From: Pseudomonadota bacterium
GTDB taxonomy: Bacteria; Pseudomonadota; Alphaproteobacteria; Azospirillales; Azospirillaceae
Assembly: GCA_023416195.1 (NCBI GenBank)
Contig: JAEZID010000449.1
Location: 1-21,572 of the forward strand
Direction: 5' to 3'
DNA: 21,572 nucleotides
The notes under the pieces are model-generated. The model was not told the origin of the DNA and ran no database searches. It saw only the letters and a program-made list of their open reading frames with translations. Positions 6,734 through 13,693 of the stretch are shown in pieces. Each line of letters starts with the position of its first letter. Within the stretch, counting starts at the first letter, position 1. The translations under genes were made by a program, and so were the position numbers.

Positions 6734-7729
6734 ATGCTGCACGTCTTCGCCAACGACGGCGGCACGCTGCGCTGGGCCAAGGACGCCGATGGCGGCACCG
6801 GGCCGTTGCCGGACAGCGTCGTCTGGCTCGATCTGCTGAACCCCACGCCCGACGAGCTGGCCCGCGCCGAGGCGCTGATGGGCGTCAAGCTGCCGACCCG
6901 CGAGCAGATGGTCGAGATCGAGGAGTCGAGCCGGCTGCGCATCACGCCGAACGCCGTGCACATGACCGTCATGGCCCTGGTCTGGGCCGACACCGACCAG
7001 CCGCGCATCACCCCGGTCAGCTTCGTGCTGGCAGGCGGGCGGCTCGCCACCATCCACCACATCGACCCGCAGCCCTTCCTGGCCTTCCGCCGCCGGGTGA
7101 CGCGCCACGGCTTTCAGGCCGCTCATAAGGGCGCCACGGGCGAGGCGGTGCTGGGCGCGCTGGTGGAGGGCGTGGTGGAACGCACGGCCGGCGTGCTGCG
7201 CCGCGTCGGCCTTGAGCTGGACGCCATGGGCAGCCGCGCCTTCCGGGGCCGCGCCCTGCCCAGACGGGGCGAGAACCGCGACGACACCCGCACACTGAAG
7301 CGCATCGGACACACCGGCCATCTGATCGGCAAGGCGAACGTCAGCCTGGCGAGCCTGGAGCGCATGCTGACCTTCCTGGCGCGCGGCGAGGGCTGGACGG
7401 CGGCCAAGCCGACCCGGCGCTGGGCACGCGCGGCCTTGCAGGACGTGAGCGGGCTGAACCAGTACGCGCGCTTCCTGGCGGGCAAGGTCAGTCTGCTGCT
7501 GGACACCACGCTGGGCCAGATCAACGTGGAGCAGAACGAGATCGTGAAGATCGTCTCGATCCTGACAGTTTCGCTGTTCCCGCCGACGCTGGTCGCCAGC
7601 GTCTACGGCATGAACTTCGCCCGCATGCCGGAAAAGGCGTGGGTGTGGGGCTACCCGACGGCGATCCTTCTGATGCTGCTCTCGGCCATCCTGCCGATGC
7701 TGTACTTCAAGACGCGGCGCTGGCTGTAG
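6734..7729 (+). CDS. CorA-family divalent metal cation transporter (CorA/ZntB type)
   Basis: This 331-aa protein belongs to the CorA (2-TM-GxN) family, pentameric channels or transporters for Mg2+, Co2+ or Zn2+. The large N-terminal cytoplasmic domain includes WLDLLNPTPDELARAE and EIEESSRLRITPNAVHMTV. Two C-terminal membrane helices carry the signature YGMNF (Gly292-Met293-Asn294) in the loop after the first helix, followed by MPE (298-300), the CorA-like loop. A final helix (YPTAILLMLLSAILPMLYF) and a basic tail (KTRRWL) end the protein. ATG 6734 is supported by AGGGGGAA upstream. A small hairpin (6691-6711) overlaps the end of the previous gene. CorA versus ZntB specificity is not decided by this sequence alone. 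It ends 4 nt from a convergent gene. Confidence 0.92.
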   Translation: MLHVFANDGGTLRWAKDADGGTGPLPDSVVWLDLLNPTPDELARAEALMGVKLPTREQMVEIEESSRLRITPNAVHMTVMALVWADTDQPRITPVSFVLAGGRLATIHHIDPQPFLAFRRRVTRHGFQAAHKGATGEAVLGALVEGVVERTAGVLRRVGLELDAMGSRAFRGRALPRRGENRDDTRTLKRIGHTGHLIGKANVSLASLERMLTFLARGEGWTAAKPTRRWARAALQDVSGLNQYARFLAGKVSLLLDTTLGQINVEQNEIVKIVSILTVSLFPPTLVASVYGMNFARMPEKAWVWGYPTAILLMLLSAILPMLYFKTRRWL

Positions 7730-7733
7730 CGCC

Positions 7734-7970
7734 CTACCCTTCCGCGCGAACCCCGGCCAGCTTCTCGCGGGTCTCGGTGAACTGGCCGCGCAGCTCGATC
7801 CCCTCCTTCAGGAGCTTCGCCACCGCGAAGACGAACAGGCCGTGGGCGGTGGACACCTCCATCCCGACCACCTCCTCGATGGCCGTGTCGAACAGCTCCA
7901 GCACCGCCGTGAACAGAAGGAAGGCGGAAATGGCGAACTGGGCGAAGCAGGGCCAGCGGGACGGGTTCAT
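7734..7970 (-). CDS. Small membrane protein, hypothetical
   Basis: A 78-aa protein with one strong hydrophobic segment (FAQFAISAFLLFTAVLELFDTAIEEVV), a second weaker one (AHGLFVFAVAKLLKEG), and a charged C-terminus (TETREKLAGVRAEG). It is probably an inner-membrane protein. Start 7970 is chosen for the GGAG about 8 nt upstream and because residues before it lack hydrophobic or conserved character. It is convergent with the CorA-type transporter (4-nt gap) and divergent from the small coiled-coil gene at 8168. No family recognised. Confidence 0.6.
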   Translation of the reverse strand: MNPSRWPCFAQFAISAFLLFTAVLELFDTAIEEVVGMEVSTAHGLFVFAVAKLLKEGIELRGQFTETREKLAGVRAEG

Positions 7971-8167
7971 GGGGATGGCTCCGGACGGCGAACGCGCGAA
8001 GAATAACCACTCAGCACCACAACCACAACATGGACGCCCGTGACATCCATGCCTTTCCGGCCACTCGTTACGATGCCTTTGCATCCTCAGCGCGACGTCT
8101 GGCCTTCCCGCAAGCCGGAATGCATGATGGTCCTTCAACGTCCATTGGCACACCGGGAACGATCCGC

Positions 8168-8350
8168 ATGCTCGAAACGATAAAGAACCGCCGCGACGAC
8201 CTGAAGGAAGAGTTGGTTCGGGCACAGGCCCGCCTGAACGAGTTGGAGAGGGCCGCAGCGTCGCTGCGCGAGACGATGCTGCGGATTAGCGGGGCAATCC
8301 AGACCCTGGAAGAACTCATCGCCGAGGACGAAAAGAGTCCGGCGGACTGA
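8168..8350 (+). CDS. Small coiled-coil hypothetical protein
   Basis: A 60-aa protein dominated by one predicted coiled coil with regular Leu/Ile spacing (MLETIKNRRDDLKEELVRAQARLNELERAAASLRETML). No other feature is visible. ATG 8168 is preferred, with a GGGAA about 8-12 nt upstream; an in-frame ATG at 8120 would add 16 residues of unhelpful sequence. It faces MAPEG convergently (20-nt gap). The 197-bp stretch 7971-8167 upstream is shared with the divergent membrane-protein gene and shows no clear promoter. Function unknown. Confidence 0.55.
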   Translation: MLETIKNRRDDLKEELVRAQARLNELERAAASLRETMLRISGAIQTLEELIAEDEKSPAD

Positions 8351-8370
8351 GTTCGCCGCGCAAGCGCCGG

Positions 8371-8907
8371 CTATGCGATGGCCAGCAGGACGGCCCAGCC
8401 TAGAACGACCAGATTGACGGTCAGGGTCATCGCCATGCCCGGCGCGCGAAAATAGGGGTGCACGAGGTAGCCGGCCCAGAACAGCAGCCGGCCCAGCACG
8501 AACAGCGCGGTCGCCAGAACCGGCACGCCGAGGCTGGGCAGCGGCATCTGCGCGACCAGGGCGGCCAGCGCCGGGATGAAGATCAGCGCCTGTTCCACCG
8601 TGTTGGTCAGCACGCGCTGGCTGACGCGGTAGAGCCGAGATTCCGGGTCGTCGATGGGGTTCAGCGCGACCGAGCGCGCGCGGGCGACGAGAACGCCGCA
8701 GACCGTGGCGAACAGGACGAGCGCCGGCCAGACCGCCAGACGCGCCCAGAAGGCCATGCGCGCGCCGGGGTCGGAGGACATCCCGACCGGCGGCGCGAAC
8801 AGGGACCCGAGAAACCACAAGGCCAGGAGCGTGACGGCAACGGCGGCGAGGTTGACGGTGGCCGCCAGACGCAAGAGACGGGACTTGTCCTTGGTGACGG
8901 CGGCCAT
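8371..8907 (-). CDS. MAPEG-family membrane protein
   Basis: A 178-aa integral membrane protein of the MAPEG family (membrane-associated proteins in eicosanoid and glutathione metabolism). It has about four membrane helices; the family signatures are NTVEQALIF (102-110, conserved Asn/Glu in helix 2), GRLLFWAGYLVHPYFRAPGM (139-158) and a final hydrophobic helix. Bacterial members are often glutathione-dependent transferases or peroxidases, but many have no known substrate, so no reaction is assigned. It starts 21 nt after the accA stop on the same strand with a good ribosome-binding site (AAAGGGAAG), so accA and this gene are probably one operon. Confidence 0.85.
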   Translation of the reverse strand: MAAVTKDKSRLLRLAATVNLAAVAVTLLALWFLGSLFAPPVGMSSDPGARMAFWARLAVWPALVLFATVCGVLVARARSVALNPIDDPESRLYRVSQRVLTNTVEQALIFIPALAALVAQMPLPSLGVPVLATALFVLGRLLFWAGYLVHPYFRAPGMAMTLTVNLVVLGWAVLLAIA

Positions 8908-8928
8908 GCGTCTTCCCTTTCCAGGCTC

Positions 8929-9885
8929 TTAGCCGAGCCCCTTCTGTCCCATCTCCAGGAATTTCTGGCGGCGCTGGGCGCGGATCGCCACGCTGTCCAG
9001 GCCGTCCAGTTCGGCCAGCGACTCCTCGATGGCGTCGCCGAGCGCCTTGACCGTCTCGGCCGGGTCGCGGTGGGCGCCGCCGATCGGCTCGCTCACCACC
9101 CGGTCGATGATGCCGAGTTCCTTGAGATCCTGGCTGATGAGGCGCAGCGCGATGGCCGCCTCGCCCGCCATGTCGGGGTTGCGCCACAGGATCGACGCGC
9201 AGCCCTCCGGCGAGATGACGGAGTAGATGGCGTGCTCCAGCATCAGGACGCGGTTGGCGGTCGCGATGGCGATGGCGCCGCCGGACCCGCCCTCGCCGAT
9301 CACCGCCGCCACCATGGGCACGGTCAGGCGCAGGCAGCGCTCGATGCTCTTGGCGATGGCCTCGGCCTGGCCGCGCTCCTCCGCCTGGACGCCGGGGAAG
9401 GCGCCGGCGGTGTCCACCAGCGAAACCACCGGCAGGTTGAAGCGGTCGGCCAGATCCATCAGGCGCTGGGCCTTGCGGTAGCCCTCGGGCTTGGCCATGC
9501 CGAAGTTGTGGCGCACGCGCGATTCGGTGTCGTGCCCCTTCTCCTGGCCGATGACCACGACCGAACGGCCGCGGAACCGGCCCAGGCCGCCGATGACCGC
9601 GCGGTCCTCGGCGAAGGCGCGGTCGCCGGCCAGCGGCGTGAAGTCCTCGATCAGCCCGTTCACGAAGTCCAGGCAGTGCGGCCGGTTGGGGTGGCGCGCC
9701 ACCTGCACCTTCTGTGCGGGGGTGAGCTTGGCGTAGGTCTGCCGCAGGAGCTTGTCGACCTTGGTCTGAAGCTTCGTCACCTCGTCGGCGATGTTGATGT
9801 CGCCCGCGTTGGTGAGATGACGCAGTTCCTCGATCTTGCCTTCAAGCTCGGCGATCGGCTTTTCGAATTCCAGAAAGGTTTGCAT
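8929..9885 (-). CDS. accA: Acetyl-CoA carboxylase carboxyltransferase subunit alpha
   Basis: AccA pairs with AccD to form the carboxyltransferase that moves CO2 from biotin-BCCP to acetyl-CoA, giving malonyl-CoA for fatty-acid synthesis. The 318 residues match the family length (E. coli 319). It has the N-terminal helical ACCA domain (MQTFLEFEKPIAELEGKI, LTPAQKVQVARHPNRP) and the crotonase-like core (GGLGRFRGRSVVVIGQEKG, VDTAGAFPG, GEGGSGGAIAIATANRVLMLEHAIYSVISPEGCA, ILWR). The ATG at 9885 matches other AccA N-termini, although no clear Shine-Dalgarno precedes it. It leads the accA-MAPEG unit, divergent from the AT-rich cassette. Confidence 0.97.
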   Translation of the reverse strand: MQTFLEFEKPIAELEGKIEELRHLTNAGDINIADEVTKLQTKVDKLLRQTYAKLTPAQKVQVARHPNRPHCLDFVNGLIEDFTPLAGDRAFAEDRAVIGGLGRFRGRSVVVIGQEKGHDTESRVRHNFGMAKPEGYRKAQRLMDLADRFNLPVVSLVDTAGAFPGVQAEERGQAEAIAKSIERCLRLTVPMVAAVIGEGGSGGAIAIATANRVLMLEHAIYSVISPEGCASILWRNPDMAGEAAIALRLISQDLKELGIIDRVVSEPIGGAHRDPAETVKALGDAIEESLAELDGLDSVAIRAQRRQKFLEMGQKGLG

Positions 9886-10034
9886 GCCGGATAAAACACA
9901 GGCCGGAAAAGGGGCGCGCTCAGCGCGGACCGGTGCTTGGTAGCACGGCGACGCATGGCAAAGCTACAGGCTCTTGCAGGCCGTTCCACGGCAGCGACCG
10001 GGCTCGTCCAAAAGGTAAGCTCTTCTTCTTCCTC

Positions 10035-10064
10035 TTGACAACCGACGCGACAGGTTAACATAGT
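10035..10064 (+). promoter_or_regulatory. Predicted promoter of the AT-rich two-gene cassette
   Basis: A perfect TTGACA (10035-10040) is followed after 18 bp by CATAGT (10059-10064, 4 of 6 matches to TATAAT). It lies in the 257-bp gap between accA and the 70-aa gene, giving a leader of about 70 nt. The remainder of the gap (9886-10034) presumably holds the accA promoter, but I cannot place it with confidence. Confidence 0.45.
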
Positions 10065-10099
10065 TTGACCGGAAAAAAGGCGAAACGGAACGGAAAAAG

Positions 10100-10125
10100 G
10101 GCGCCGCGTTTCCCAGGAAGGCGCC
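10100..10125 (+). other. Hairpin in the leader of the AT-rich cassette
   Basis: GGCGCC at 10100-10105 can pair with GGCGCC at 10120-10125, with an inner TTC/GAA pairing (10110-10112 with 10117-10119). It ends 18 nt before the ATG at 10143, just ahead of the Shine-Dalgarno (GAGG, 10132-10135). It could modulate translation. There is no T tract, so termination is unlikely. Confidence 0.35.
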
Positions 10126-10142
10126 ATCGTACGAGGATAGGC

Positions 10143-10355
10143 ATGGCTCACATCACCAATGACGATCAACTGATCTATGAGAGCCTATCTACCGACGATA
10201 AGAGAAAAGTCGATATCATGGTGTCCTCTGGCCGCAAGAGGATAAAGGTGGGAAAGGACGGTTACCGGCGCGTGGTGAATCCCCTGCCGAGTCTCCAGCC
10301 CATTCTGTATTCAATCGGGTTGTCGTTGATATTGTACGGAATCTTAGCTTCTTAA
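10143..10355 (+). CDS. Unrecognised 70-aa protein with C-terminal membrane anchor
   Basis: The protein has a basic, hydrophilic N-terminal part (STDDKRKVDIMVSSGRKRIKVGKDGYRRVV) and a single hydrophobic segment at its very end (about 51-70, LQPILYSIGLSLILYGILAS), like a tail-anchored protein. ATG 10143 is chosen for the GAGGAT 8-12 nt upstream; the frame continues upstream with a very basic stretch that looks untranslated. Codon use differs from the neighbours (ATA, TTA and ATT codons, rare in this GC-rich DNA), a sign of different origin. It is 4 nt from the next gene, so the two are almost certainly one unit. Function not recognised. Confidence 0.7.
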   Translation: MAHITNDDQLIYESLSTDDKRKVDIMVSSGRKRIKVGKDGYRRVVNPLPSLQPILYSIGLSLILYGILAS

Positions 10356-10359
10356 GAAT

Positions 10360-11979
10360 ATGGGTTTATATTATTACATTGACTGGCGCCCCTGCGCATC
10401 AGCCGCACTCGTCCCGGTTGTAATAAACCGCGACCCGGAGAAAAGAACCTTCTCTGGCGGCGAAAAAATACTGGAATTTCTTCAAAATTTTAGTTCAAGC
10501 CCCCACGATGAGCTGATTTCAAGCTGGATTTCCGAGTTCGGATATTGCGAACGGAATGACGGAATTTTCATTTTTTACTTTTCTGCAAGCAAAGCGCATT
10601 CGAACGAGCAAATAAACCACAAGATGATCGCCCGGGTTATTTCCCGCGCCATCAAGGTCAGATCCGGCCATATTCACCGCTACGACAAGGTCCGGGTCGA
10701 AAAGGAAACCCAGGACACTCCCATTCTGGATCGCGAGCCGATCAAGCTGGCCGACCTTTCCATCGCCAACCACGCCTACTGCAATCGCGGATTGGAGGAC
10801 ATCAGATACGCCAACGACAAACAGGAGTTGTCCAGCTTCTTCCAAAATCTGAGCACAGCAACGCCGTTCGAACGGGTCTGTCGCGTCGCCGGGAACGACA
10901 CCGCTCTGGCTGTGCTCCAGGCCGTCAACGAAGAAGGTCACCAGAACGGCCGGATCGCCCTTCTGTTTCTCAAGGAAAAATTTTCGTGGGTTTTCGACGA
11001 TTCCTTCGCTGTCTGGGCTGAAATCCGACAGTCCAAAGGCGTCCGGTACGGTATCCCCTTTCTCTGGATGCTGGTCGCTTGGTCCATCATCATTCCCTAC
11101 TGTCAAAGCCAGGCGGGAAGAAAGGCCGCGGAAGAGATCGTCTGGTACCTGCTCTTTCAGGCTTTGGGAGCGTTTTTTCTCATCACGGCCGTTCTGGGCA
11201 TCTTCACGACCGCGCTGTCCATCCGGAAGTTTTTCCAGGAGCAATCACGCACCACCGGCCGCCGGAAGGATGCCTCGCGCCGGGCCTCGCTCAAATCCGC
11301 CCTCAACGAAGCCATTTTCTCGATCAAGAAGAGGGCAACGTTCTACATCATCCTTGCGCCCCTGTTCCTGTCGCCCTTCGTCTTCGAAGCCAGCATTGGC
11401 CCGATGCACGTCGGCACCAATTACTGGAAGGTTGTTCCGAATGTCATTCCTATCGTGACGTACGAGACAACCATCAAGATCGCACCGCCCGACAATATCT
11501 CCGCCATTTTCTCAGCGGTTCGCTCGGCGCATGCCGAATGGTTCCTGATCCCGTTCTATTTCTCTCTTTCTCTTCTATTCTATATGGAGATCGGCGAAAA
11601 ACTGAGACGCGCGGGGCGCATTCTGAACATGGCGGCCGGCGTCCTGATGTTCGCCAACACCTACGCCAACGTCGTCCTGCGCATCCTGGGATCCGCCCCA
11701 TGGCTCATCTCGCCGACGCAGCGGGACTGGCCCCATTATGGGTTCGATGCGTCCATCGCGGTCCTCTCGCACGGGCATCAGATCGAACGGCGGAAGATGG
11801 TTCTGAGGAGTCTGGTGTTCCTGGGGATCGGGCTTCTTCCGATTCTTCTCATCCATCCTTTCGAACAGACGGCTTCCACCGTGCAGGCCAGCATCGACGG
11901 CAAGACGGCGGAGCCCCCGCAACAGACAGTCGCCACGCCACCGTCCGCTAAACAGGAACGCCCTCCCCGCACCCGTTAG
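10360..11979 (+). CDS. Unrecognised 539-aa multi-pass membrane protein with soluble N-terminal domain
   Basis: Residues 1-228 are soluble, mixed in charge, with alternating hydrophobic stretches (YYYIDWRPCASAALVPVVI, DGIFIFYFSAS) but no motif I recognise. They are followed by about six membrane segments near 231-248, 260-287, 327-343, 394-409, 422-444 and 481-499, with a basic loop at 289-325 (RKFFQEQSRTTGRRKDASRR). The C-terminal tail (500-539) is Pro/Thr-rich. No nucleotide-binding, nuclease or transporter signature is visible. The first third is strongly AT-rich (10321-10380 has 17 G/C of 60), while the last third approaches the local GC level. Start ATG 10360 has a weak ribosome site, consistent with coupling to the 70-aa gene. 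It ends convergently 12 nt from the CheC gene. Confidence 0.75.
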   Translation: MGLYYYIDWRPCASAALVPVVINRDPEKRTFSGGEKILEFLQNFSSSPHDELISSWISEFGYCERNDGIFIFYFSASKAHSNEQINHKMIARVISRAIKVRSGHIHRYDKVRVEKETQDTPILDREPIKLADLSIANHAYCNRGLEDIRYANDKQELSSFFQNLSTATPFERVCRVAGNDTALAVLQAVNEEGHQNGRIALLFLKEKFSWVFDDSFAVWAEIRQSKGVRYGIPFLWMLVAWSIIIPYCQSQAGRKAAEEIVWYLLFQALGAFFLITAVLGIFTTALSIRKFFQEQSRTTGRRKDASRRASLKSALNEAIFSIKKRATFYIILAPLFLSPFVFEASIGPMHVGTNYWKVVPNVIPIVTYETTIKIAPPDNISAIFSAVRSAHAEWFLIPFYFSLSLLFYMEIGEKLRRAGRILNMAAGVLMFANTYANVVLRILGSAPWLISPTQRDWPHYGFDASIAVLSHGHQIERRKMVLRSLVFLGIGLLPILLIHPFEQTASTVQASIDGKTAEPPQQTVATPPSAKQERPPRTR

Positions 11980-11991
11980 CCTGAGGCGCCC

Positions 11992-12606
11992 CTACAGATT
12001 CGCCACGGCCCGGCGGATGGCTTCGCGGAAGGCGTCGAGCGAGGCGATGTCCAGCAGGAACAGGACCTGCCCCTGCGCGTCGCCGGAGGCCAGCGCCACG
12101 TCGATGCGCACGAACAGCACCGGGTCGTCGGCGGCCCCGATCAGCTCGGCCGGCGGACCGGCGCTGTAGCCGGGCAGCGCGCCGGCCAGTTCGCTCTCGA
12201 CGAGGTTGGACAGGCTGGCGAGGCAGCCGTTCAGGATGATGTTGCCGATCTCGGTCAGCACATCCTGCTCCATCTCGCCCGGCGCCTCGGTGCCCGGCTC
12301 CACGGGGACGAGACGGCCGACCAGGGCCAGCGTGCCGCGTTCCGGGAAGATCAGCATCGCCTCGCCGGTGAAGGGGCCGGAGAAGGCGCCGCGCACCGCG
12401 CAGACGCGGGCGGCCTCTTCCGGATCCAGGTCGCGGGCGATGCGCGCGCGGCTGGACACCGTCAGCGACGGCACCGACAGTTGCACCTCCTCGCCGATCA
12501 TCTCGCTCAGCGAGGCGGCGGCTTGGCCCATGCCGATGTTGAACAGCTCGGCGATCGCATCGGCTTCGTCGGCGTCCAGGGTGAAGCGGTCGTCGTGATG
12601 GGTCAT
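11992..12606 (-). CDS. cheC: CheC-family CheY-P phosphatase
   Basis: This 204-aa protein belongs to the CheC/CheX/FliY phosphatase family, which dephosphorylates CheY-like receivers. It holds two full copies of the active-site pattern [D/S]-x3-E-x2-N-x22-P: D16-E20-N23-P46 and D115-E119-N122-P145. Both sites are therefore intact, the CheC arrangement rather than that of single-site CheX. ATG 12606 is taken because it leads straight into the domain; the open frame upstream overlaps the response-regulator gene. It is 5 nt downstream of that receiver gene, which is its obvious substrate. No CheD, CheA or MCP gene is in the window, so a role outside flagellar chemotaxis is possible. Confidence 0.88.
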   Translation of the reverse strand: MTHHDDRFTLDADEADAIAELFNIGMGQAAASLSEMIGEEVQLSVPSLTVSSRARIARDLDPEEAARVCAVRGAFSGPFTGEAMLIFPERGTLALVGRLVPVEPGTEAPGEMEQDVLTEIGNIILNGCLASLSNLVESELAGALPGYSAGPPAELIGAADDPVLFVRIDVALASGDAQGQVLFLLDIASLDAFREAIRRAVANL

Positions 12607-12611
12607 GGCGG

Positions 12612-12971
12612 TCACTGCCCCGCCGCGGCCAGGAACTCTCGTATCTTGTCGGAGGTGATCGGCTTCGGGATGAAGCGGCACCCCATCGCCTCCGCCTTCT
12701 TCTTCAGCGCGTCCTGCACGTTGGCGGTCAGAATGCCGATGGTCAGGCTGGGGAACAGGTCCTTCAGCCTGGCGGACAGCGTCAGGCCGTCCATTCCCGG
12801 CATGTTGTAGTCCACGATGGCCACCACCGGGATGACGCCATCCACCTTGCTCAACGCCTCCTCGCCGCCCGCCGCCGACAGGATGGTCCAGTTCGGGCGC
12901 AGCGAGGACATGACGCTGCCGACCATGTCGCGGGCGAGGCGGCTGTCGTCAACGATGAGAACGGTGGTCAT
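12612..12971 (-). CDS. CheY-like single-domain response regulator
   Basis: A 119-aa stand-alone receiver domain with all functional residues: the acidic pair Asp8-Asp9, phosphoacceptor Asp54 (VAIVDYNMPGMDG), Thr82 (GILTANVQ) and Lys103 (IPKPIT). No output domain is present, so it acts by protein binding like CheY. ATG 12971 fits the receiver N-terminus (MTTVLIVDDSRLAR). It precedes the CheC gene by 5 nt on the same strand and its phosphorylation should be reversed by that protein. A predicted promoter lies about 40-70 nt upstream. The cognate kinase is not in this operon. Confidence 0.92.
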   Translation of the reverse strand: MTTVLIVDDSRLARDMVGSVMSSLRPNWTILSAAGGEEALSKVDGVIPVVAIVDYNMPGMDGLTLSARLKDLFPSLTIGILTANVQDALKKKAEAMGCRFIPKPITSDKIREFLAAAGQ

Positions 12972-13012
12972 GCCAAAGGCCATCCAGGGGTGTGCTGTGG
13001 GTCGAATCAGCG

Positions 13013-13041
13013 TTTTTAACGCAAAGGTTTTTTCGCTACAA
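13013..13041 (-). promoter_or_regulatory. Predicted promoter of the response regulator-cheC operon
   Basis: On the minus strand TTGTAG (13041-13036) and TAAAAA (13018-13013) are separated by 17 bp; each matches 4 of 6 consensus bases. The start would be near 13006, giving a leader of about 35 nt. A small inverted repeat, GCGTT-TTT-AACGC (13010-13022), overlaps the -10 box and could be an operator. Confidence 0.4.
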
Positions 13042-13077
13042 GGCGCGTGGTTTTCACGATCCCACCATGGTGTCGCG

Positions 13078-13530
13078 TTGAGTGAGCGGGTTGCGGATTT
13101 CCGCGTCGTGCTGGACACCAACATCCTCGTCGCCTATGCGCTGCTGGGCGAGCGGGTGGCCCGCCGGAACATGGCGGTCCACGACTGCGTCGCGGCGGTG
13201 CGGGCGCGATGCTCGATGCTGGCCTCCGCCGCCACGCTGGCCGAACTGCGCGCGGTGCTGATGCGCCCCGATTTCGACCGCTACAAGCCCGCCGCCGAGC
13301 GGGAAGCCTTCCTGGCGGCGGTGGCGGCCGAGGCCCGTCTGGTCGAACCGGCCCCCATCGGCCGGCTGTGCCGCGACCCGGAGGACGACATGTTCCTGGC
13401 CGTGGCCCTGGCCGCCGACGCCGACTGGCTGGTCACCGTGGACCAGCAGTTGCTCGCCGTCCGCAGCGTCGGCCGCACCCGCATCCTGCGCCCGGAGCGG
13501 TTCCTGGAACAGGTCGCGGGCGGATCATAA
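13078..13530 (+). CDS. PIN-domain nuclease (putative toxin component)
   Basis: A PIN-fold protein of about 150 residues, similar in layout to the COG1569-type 'toxin component, PIN family'. Acidic residues of the Mg2+ site are visible: Asp in VVLDTNILVAYALL, Glu in TLAELRAVLMRP, and Asp residues in RDPEDDMFLAVALAADADWLVTVDQQLL. PIN proteins are usually ribonucleases, often VapC-like toxins. The start is uncertain: I use TTG 13078; GTG 13108 is another option, and an ATG at 12970 would add unrelated sequence across the promoter of the divergent response-regulator gene. No Shine-Dalgarno is convincing. No small antitoxin gene lies directly upstream or downstream, so it is an orphan, or its partner is elsewhere. 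Confidence 0.8.
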   Translation: MSERVADFRVVLDTNILVAYALLGERVARRNMAVHDCVAAVRARCSMLASAATLAELRAVLMRPDFDRYKPAAEREAFLAAVAAEARLVEPAPIGRLCRDPEDDMFLAVALAADADWLVTVDQQLLAVRSVGRTRILRPERFLEQVAGGS

Positions 13531-13555
13531 GACCGCCGCCCTCTGCCTTGCCCCC

Positions 13556-13580
13556 GAAGTTTGCTCTTGAAGTTTGCTCT
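13556..13580 (+). repeat. Tandem direct repeat just upstream of a promoter
   Basis: GAAGTTTGCTCT occurs at 13556-13567 and again at 13569-13580, a 13-bp period. The second copy ends on the first base of the predicted -35 box. GCAAAC at 13624-13629 is an inverted copy of the GTTTGC core. The position is typical of an activator site, though no regulator is identified. Confidence 0.6.
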
Positions 13581-13607
13581 CGACAAGCGGCGCCCGTTCA
13601 CTAGAAT
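13580..13607 (+). promoter_or_regulatory. Predicted sigma70-type promoter for the 138-aa gene
   Basis: TCGACA (13580-13585, 5 of 6) and TAGAAT (13602-13607, 5 of 6) are separated by 16 bp, the best -35/-10 pair seen in the window. The start would be near 13614, about 80 nt before the ATG at 13694. Confidence 0.6.
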
Positions 13608-13618
13608 GGAAAGTGAAC
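13596..13618. promoter_or_regulatory. Inverted repeat over the -10 box, likely operator
   Basis: GTTCACT (13596-13602) and AGTGAAC (13612-13618) form a 7-bp inverted repeat with a 9-nt spacer that covers the -10 hexamer. Two further GTGAAC half-sites occur at 13635-13640 (22 bp after the 13613 copy, about two helical turns) and at 13686-13691. A dimeric repressor could bind and block initiation. Confidence 0.5.
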
Positions 13619-13693
13619 ATTTCGCAAACCGCGCGTGAACAGCCCGACAAAGGACGGCCAGGATAAAAGGCTGCCGGTGCTACAGGTGAACGA

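Noticed and set aside
8151..8170. GGAAC-type or sigma54-type promoter just before the 60-aa coiled-coil gene
   Set aside because: Spacing to a second element fails for both promoter types, and the motif lies too close to the start codon.
10143..11979. Labelling the AT-rich cassette as a defence system or integrated element
   Set aside because: No nuclease, NTPase, TIR or other effector motif is visible, and I found no integrase, tRNA end or flanking direct repeats; unusual composition alone is not enough.
13596..13618. LexA box before the 138-aa gene
   Set aside because: The alphaproteobacterial LexA site is GTTC-N7-GTTC as direct repeats; this element is an inverted GTTCACT-N9-AGTGAAC and does not match.
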